This document shows, one piece after another, positions 61,251 through 64,000 of a stretch of 64,000 nucleotides of DNA. The notes beneath the pieces are model-generated. The model was not told the origin of the DNA, made no database searches, and worked only from the letters and a program-made list of their open reading frames with translations. How positions within the stretch are numbered: the stretch's first letter is position 1; the number at the start of each line of letters is the position of its first letter. The position numbers and the translations under genes are program-made. Origin of the DNA: Eubacteriaceae bacterium (GTDB taxonomy: Bacteria; Bacillota; Clostridia; Peptostreptococcales; Anaerovoracaceae); contig CABIWW010000003.1 in the NCBI GenBank assembly GCA_902362435.1, positions 143,771 through 207,770 on the forward strand. Reading direction: 5' to 3'.

Positions 61251-62747
61251 ATGGCCAAAAATCCATTTATGCACTTTGTTCAAGATTTGGAAAAAGAGGC
61301 CGAAGACTTCCTGCGTAAGTACGAATGCGCCGATGCTATAGACACTCCGAGATGTATCCCTATTCGCGATATTGCAACAAGACTGATGTCCTTGGATATC
61401 GTGGATACGGAATACCTTTCTTATGACGGTAGCGTACAAGGTGCTATCGCCTTTACCAATGGCATAATAGATGTGTATGACTGGTCTACGGAGCAAAACA
61501 TCGGATACGAAGTATCCCATCCTACACTATTTGTAGATGCAGATATTTTAAACACTGGAAGAGTCAATAACACAATAGCCCATGAATGTTTTCATTGGTG
61601 GCGACATCGTAATTATTTCAACTTTAAACGCACCCATGAAAATGGTACTGAATTTGCGTTCCGTTGTAATAATCGCACTTCGCACTTCGGAAGCCTTCTC
61701 GGTGGGCAATGGTCTGACGAGGATAAAATGGAATGGCAGGCAAAGACTATCGCCCCTAAAATTTTAATGCCTCGTAATGCCTTTAGAAAAAAAGTTGATG
61801 AAACCTATAAACTGCTCTGTAGCAACAATGGTCTGACTAAATTGTCAGTTACCTCAAATGTTATTGATGTCGTTTCTGATTTTTTTGCTGTATCAAAGCA
61901 ATCTGCTGCAATAAGAATGCTTGAGTTAGGATATCAAGAAGCCGAAGAATATTGCAGTACCGATGCCACAAACAACGAAAGAACACCTCAGAGTAACAAA
62001 AAAGGTTCGACCGCAAAATATCATCTTAGACCTATTACTCGTATCCAGGCCTTTGAACTGTACTTCTCAAATGATTTACTTAAAGCCGCTTTAGATACAG
62101 GTGCATTTCATTTCGCTGATGGTTATTTTGTTTTAAATGATTCTAAGTACTTACAAACCAATTCCTTTGGCAAAAAAACACTAACGAAATATGCCAAAAA
62201 CCATCTCACAGAATGCGCCCTTGATTTTTCAGTACGCTTGGTGCCAGACGGATTGATGCATGGACTTCCAAGCATTATGTATCGTTCCGACAGTGTTTTC
62301 CGTGAAGAATCAACCTTTGAGGCAAACACTCAAAACACCGAACTTTTCAATAAATCAAAGGAGTTTGAAAAGAAACTCAAACGCAGTCAAGCTACCGCCG
62401 TTACTCCGGCAATGTGGATGAAGCAACGCATGGACGATGAGCATTGGTATGAAACTACCTTTGAAACAAAAACCAAACTCGATAAAATGAATTTCTCTCG
62501 TGTCCAGGGTGGCACTCACAAATTTACAATGCGTCCTTTGGTTGCGATGGGTGTTGGATTATCTCTGGACTTATCTGAAATGGAAGAGGTTTTAAGCCTT
62601 GGCGGTATGACCTTTATTAAGGGAGACCGTGAACATGAAGCATACAAATATCTATTTACCGCTTTTTACGGCAAAGATATCGATGAATGCAACGAATTCC
62701 TACAGGAAGTAAATGTACCTCTTTTAGGGACACAGCAAAGATTATAG
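61251..62747 (+). CDS. ImmA/IrrE-family metallopeptidase-type protein
   Basis: A 498-residue protein. The zinc site is AHECFHWWRHR (His111, Glu112, His115) within TIAHECFHWW; N-terminal RCIPIRDIATRLMSLD and VSDFFAVSKQSAAIRMLELGY are typical of ImmA/IrrE peptidases with a helical region. It has a longer C-terminal part (about 250-498) of unknown fold. AGGAGG precedes the ATG; it follows hsdR by 14 bases. It probably cleaves a regulator or toxin-like protein tied to the island. Confidence 0.82.
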   Translation: MAKNPFMHFVQDLEKEAEDFLRKYECADAIDTPRCIPIRDIATRLMSLDIVDTEYLSYDGSVQGAIAFTNGIIDVYDWSTEQNIGYEVSHPTLFVDADILNTGRVNNTIAHECFHWWRHRNYFNFKRTHENGTEFAFRCNNRTSHFGSLLGGQWSDEDKMEWQAKTIAPKILMPRNAFRKKVDETYKLLCSNNGLTKLSVTSNVIDVVSDFFAVSKQSAAIRMLELGYQEAEEYCSTDATNNERTPQSNKKGSTAKYHLRPITRIQAFELYFSNDLLKAALDTGAFHFADGYFVLNDSKYLQTNSFGKKTLTKYAKNHLTECALDFSVRLVPDGLMHGLPSIMYRSDSVFREESTFEANTQNTELFNKSKEFEKKLKRSQATAVTPAMWMKQRMDDEHWYETTFETKTKLDKMNFSRVQGGTHKFTMRPLVAMGVGLSLDLSEMEEVLSLGGMTFIKGDREHEAYKYLFTAFYGKDIDECNEFLQEVNVPLLGTQQRL

Positions 62748-62763
62748 TAAGGAGGCACTTGCA

Positions 62764-63330
62764 ATGGCACGTGGCAAAAGCATCAATCTCTTCCTTATGG
62801 ACGGAGATGCAAACGGACGTATGAAATGCACACTGGCAAACTGGACTGGTGTTGCATATAAAATTCCAAGAACGGAATTAGATAAATGTAAGGAAAGAGA
62901 TGACCTTAAACAAAGTGGCGTTTATTTCCTTTTCGGTAAAACCGAAGAAACCGGAGAAAGCGTTGTATATATCGGACAGGCAGGCGCAAGAAAAAATGGC
63001 GAAGGCATTTTACATCGCCTGCAAGAGCATAAACGCAACCCAGAAAAAGATTACTGGACAGAGGCTATTGTATTTACGACCTCAAACAACTCCTTTGGTC
63101 CAACTGAAATCAGCTATCTTGAAAATCGTTTCTGTGGCTTGGCGGTTCAAGCTAAACGCTATGTTGTAAAAAACGGCAATGACCCTACACCAGGTAATAT
63201 CACAGAAGAAAAAGAAAGCGAACTTGAAGAATTTATCGACAACGCAAAAATCATCATGGGTACCCTCGGACACAAGGTGTTCATCCCGTTACTGGTAACC
63301 CTTTCTGCACCAGTTGAGGTGCACCCATAA
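62764..63330 (+). CDS. GIY-YIG nuclease-family protein, C-terminally truncated by IS
   Basis: 188 residues. GIY-YIG core: SGVYFLFGKTEETGESVVYIGQAG, then GILHRLQEHKRNP and TEISYLENRF with the metal-binding Glu. The C-terminus normally continues after LGHKVFIPL into further sequence (often DUF4357); here IS sequence from 63320 adds only a few residues and a stop. AAGGAGG precedes the ATG, and it follows the ImmA/IrrE-type gene by 16 bases. The core is intact but the missing tail may affect activity. Confidence 0.82.
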   Translation: MARGKSINLFLMDGDANGRMKCTLANWTGVAYKIPRTELDKCKERDDLKQSGVYFLFGKTEETGESVVYIGQAGARKNGEGILHRLQEHKRNPEKDYWTEAIVFTTSNNSFGPTEISYLENRFCGLAVQAKRYVVKNGNDPTPGNITEEKESELEEFIDNAKIIMGTLGHKVFIPLLVTLSAPVEVHP

Positions 63331-64000
63331 AAGTAGAGTATCAAACCTCGTTTTTCCCCTGCCTGTAGAACTCGTCAGGAGTTAAATATCCGAATGTTTC
63401 ATGTGGCCTTTCTTTCGGATAGAAATGCCACACGTATTCATATACATCCCGCTTCGCCTGCTGGATCGTATCATACTTATCTGAAAGCCATTCCGATTTC
63501 ATTTTTCCCCAGAAGCTTTCCATCGGAGCATTATCCCAGCAGTCTCCTTTTCTGCTCATACTGCAAAGAAAATCATGTTTACTGATCAGCTGCCTGTATT
63601 CCGTTGCACAGTAGGTGGAGCCTCGGTCCGAGTGTATGATACAGCCGGGCTTTCCGCATCCTCTCATGATCATATCATCAAATGCATCCATTACAAGCTT
63701 TTTATCATTGCGAGTGCTCATCGCGATCCCTACGGGCATATCTCCATACAGATCCAGAATACCGGCTACGTAGAGTTTTCCCTGCCCGGTCGTGATCACT
63801 GTTGTATCGCTGAGCATCTTGGAATCAGGCTCTTCTGCTGTAAAGTCTCTGTCGATCAGGTTATCTGCTATCAGTTCATCGTGATCTGAATCCGTTGTGC
63901 AGATATATTTTTTACAGGACTTTGAAAACAGGCAGCATTCCTGCATGATGCGTTCTACACGCTTATGGTTTATTGGTTTTTTATGCATCTTGTTTAAAAT
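63320..64000 (-). mobile_element. IS3-family (IS150-type) insertion sequence, partial
   Basis: The end at 63320 is TGCACCCATAAAAGTAGA, 15 of 18 bases like the end at 49548. It carries the OrfB transposase on the minus strand and continues beyond the window. It cuts the GIY-YIG gene. The other end and any target duplication lie outside. Confidence 0.85.
63341..64000 (-). CDS. IS3-family transposase OrfB (DDE), partial
   Basis: The reading frame stays open to the window edge, with the upstream part missing. The DDE core is complete: the first Asp in GILDLYGD, the second in CIIHSDRGSTYCA, and the Glu in DNAPMESFWGKMKSE. It ends with YVWHFYPKERPHETFGYLTPDEFY. N-terminal KPINHKRVERIMQE fits IS150-type OrfB. 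The OrfA gene and IS start lie outside the window. Confidence 0.92.
   Translation of the reverse strand: MLNKMHKKPINHKRVERIMQECCLFSKSCKKYICTTDSDHDELIADNLIDRDFTAEEPDSKMLSDTTVITTGQGKLYVAGILDLYGDMPVGIAMSTRNDKKLVMDAFDDMIMRGCGKPGCIIHSDRGSTYCATEYRQLISKHDFLCSMSRKGDCWDNAPMESFWGKMKSEWLSDKYDTIQQAKRDVYEYVWHFYPKERPHETFGYLTPDEFYRQGKNEV

Overview
The window looks like a chromosomal segment of an anaerobic, Gram-positive Clostridia-type organism (Eubacteriales). The evidence is strong AGGAGG ribosome sites, lipoprotein signals, surface proteins with C-terminal membrane anchors, a hybrid-cluster protein, an EFR1-type ferredoxin, a molybdenum hydroxylase behind a Moco riboswitch, and typical clostridial phage genes. 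No rRNA or tRNA gene is seen, so the genus is not assigned.

Region 1 (1-14,042), all on the minus strand, is an unusual envelope locus. It holds a DUF364-type protein, a FecB/FecD/FecE-type uptake transporter, a second ABC exporter, two surface proteins whose Ig-like domain carries a Cys-rich loop, a lipoprotein of unknown type, and two secreted proteins with probable sulfite-oxidase-fold domains. I read it as a candidate metal or cofactor acquisition system; this is inference from architecture and context. Region 2 (14,295-19,895) holds a collagen-like protein with a nearby glycosyltransferase, a YjdF-like membrane protein, a GNAT enzyme, an Lgt paralogue and small proteins.

Region 3 (19,919-34,405) begins with a molybdenum hydroxylase whose leader carries a Moco riboswitch and an intrinsic terminator. 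Next come an MGMT-family protein, a shortened AzlC and a GDSL hydrolase. A tight four-gene operon follows (FGGY kinase, tandem class II aldolase, GtrA protein, class III PLP enzyme) with a TetR regulator, then a DrrAB-type exporter beside a P-type ATPase remnant and an SseB-macro fusion. Region 4 (34,411-49,135) holds fucO with a TetR regulator, an aminotransferase, an EFR1 ferredoxin, SOS-linked dinD debris, mgtE-pdxR divergent from pdxST, a LysR/Na+-symporter pair, and a Crp/Fnr regulator divergent from hcp. A short palindromic repeat family occurs in two clusters, near 16.6 kb and 36.8 kb.

Region 5 (49,184-64,000) is a mobile and defence island. It starts with a serine recombinase pseudogene broken by an IS3/IS150-type remnant and an IS21-like terminus. 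A truncated phage replication module on the minus strand follows. An AT-richer plus-strand type I restriction-modification operon comes next: a Phd/YefM-like protein, HsdM, HsdS, a frameshifted HsdR, an ImmA/IrrE-type metallopeptidase and a GIY-YIG nuclease. The nuclease gene is cut by an IS3-family element that runs off the window. The HsdR frameshift falls just before its nuclease E-x-K motif, so restriction is probably off while methylation may persist.
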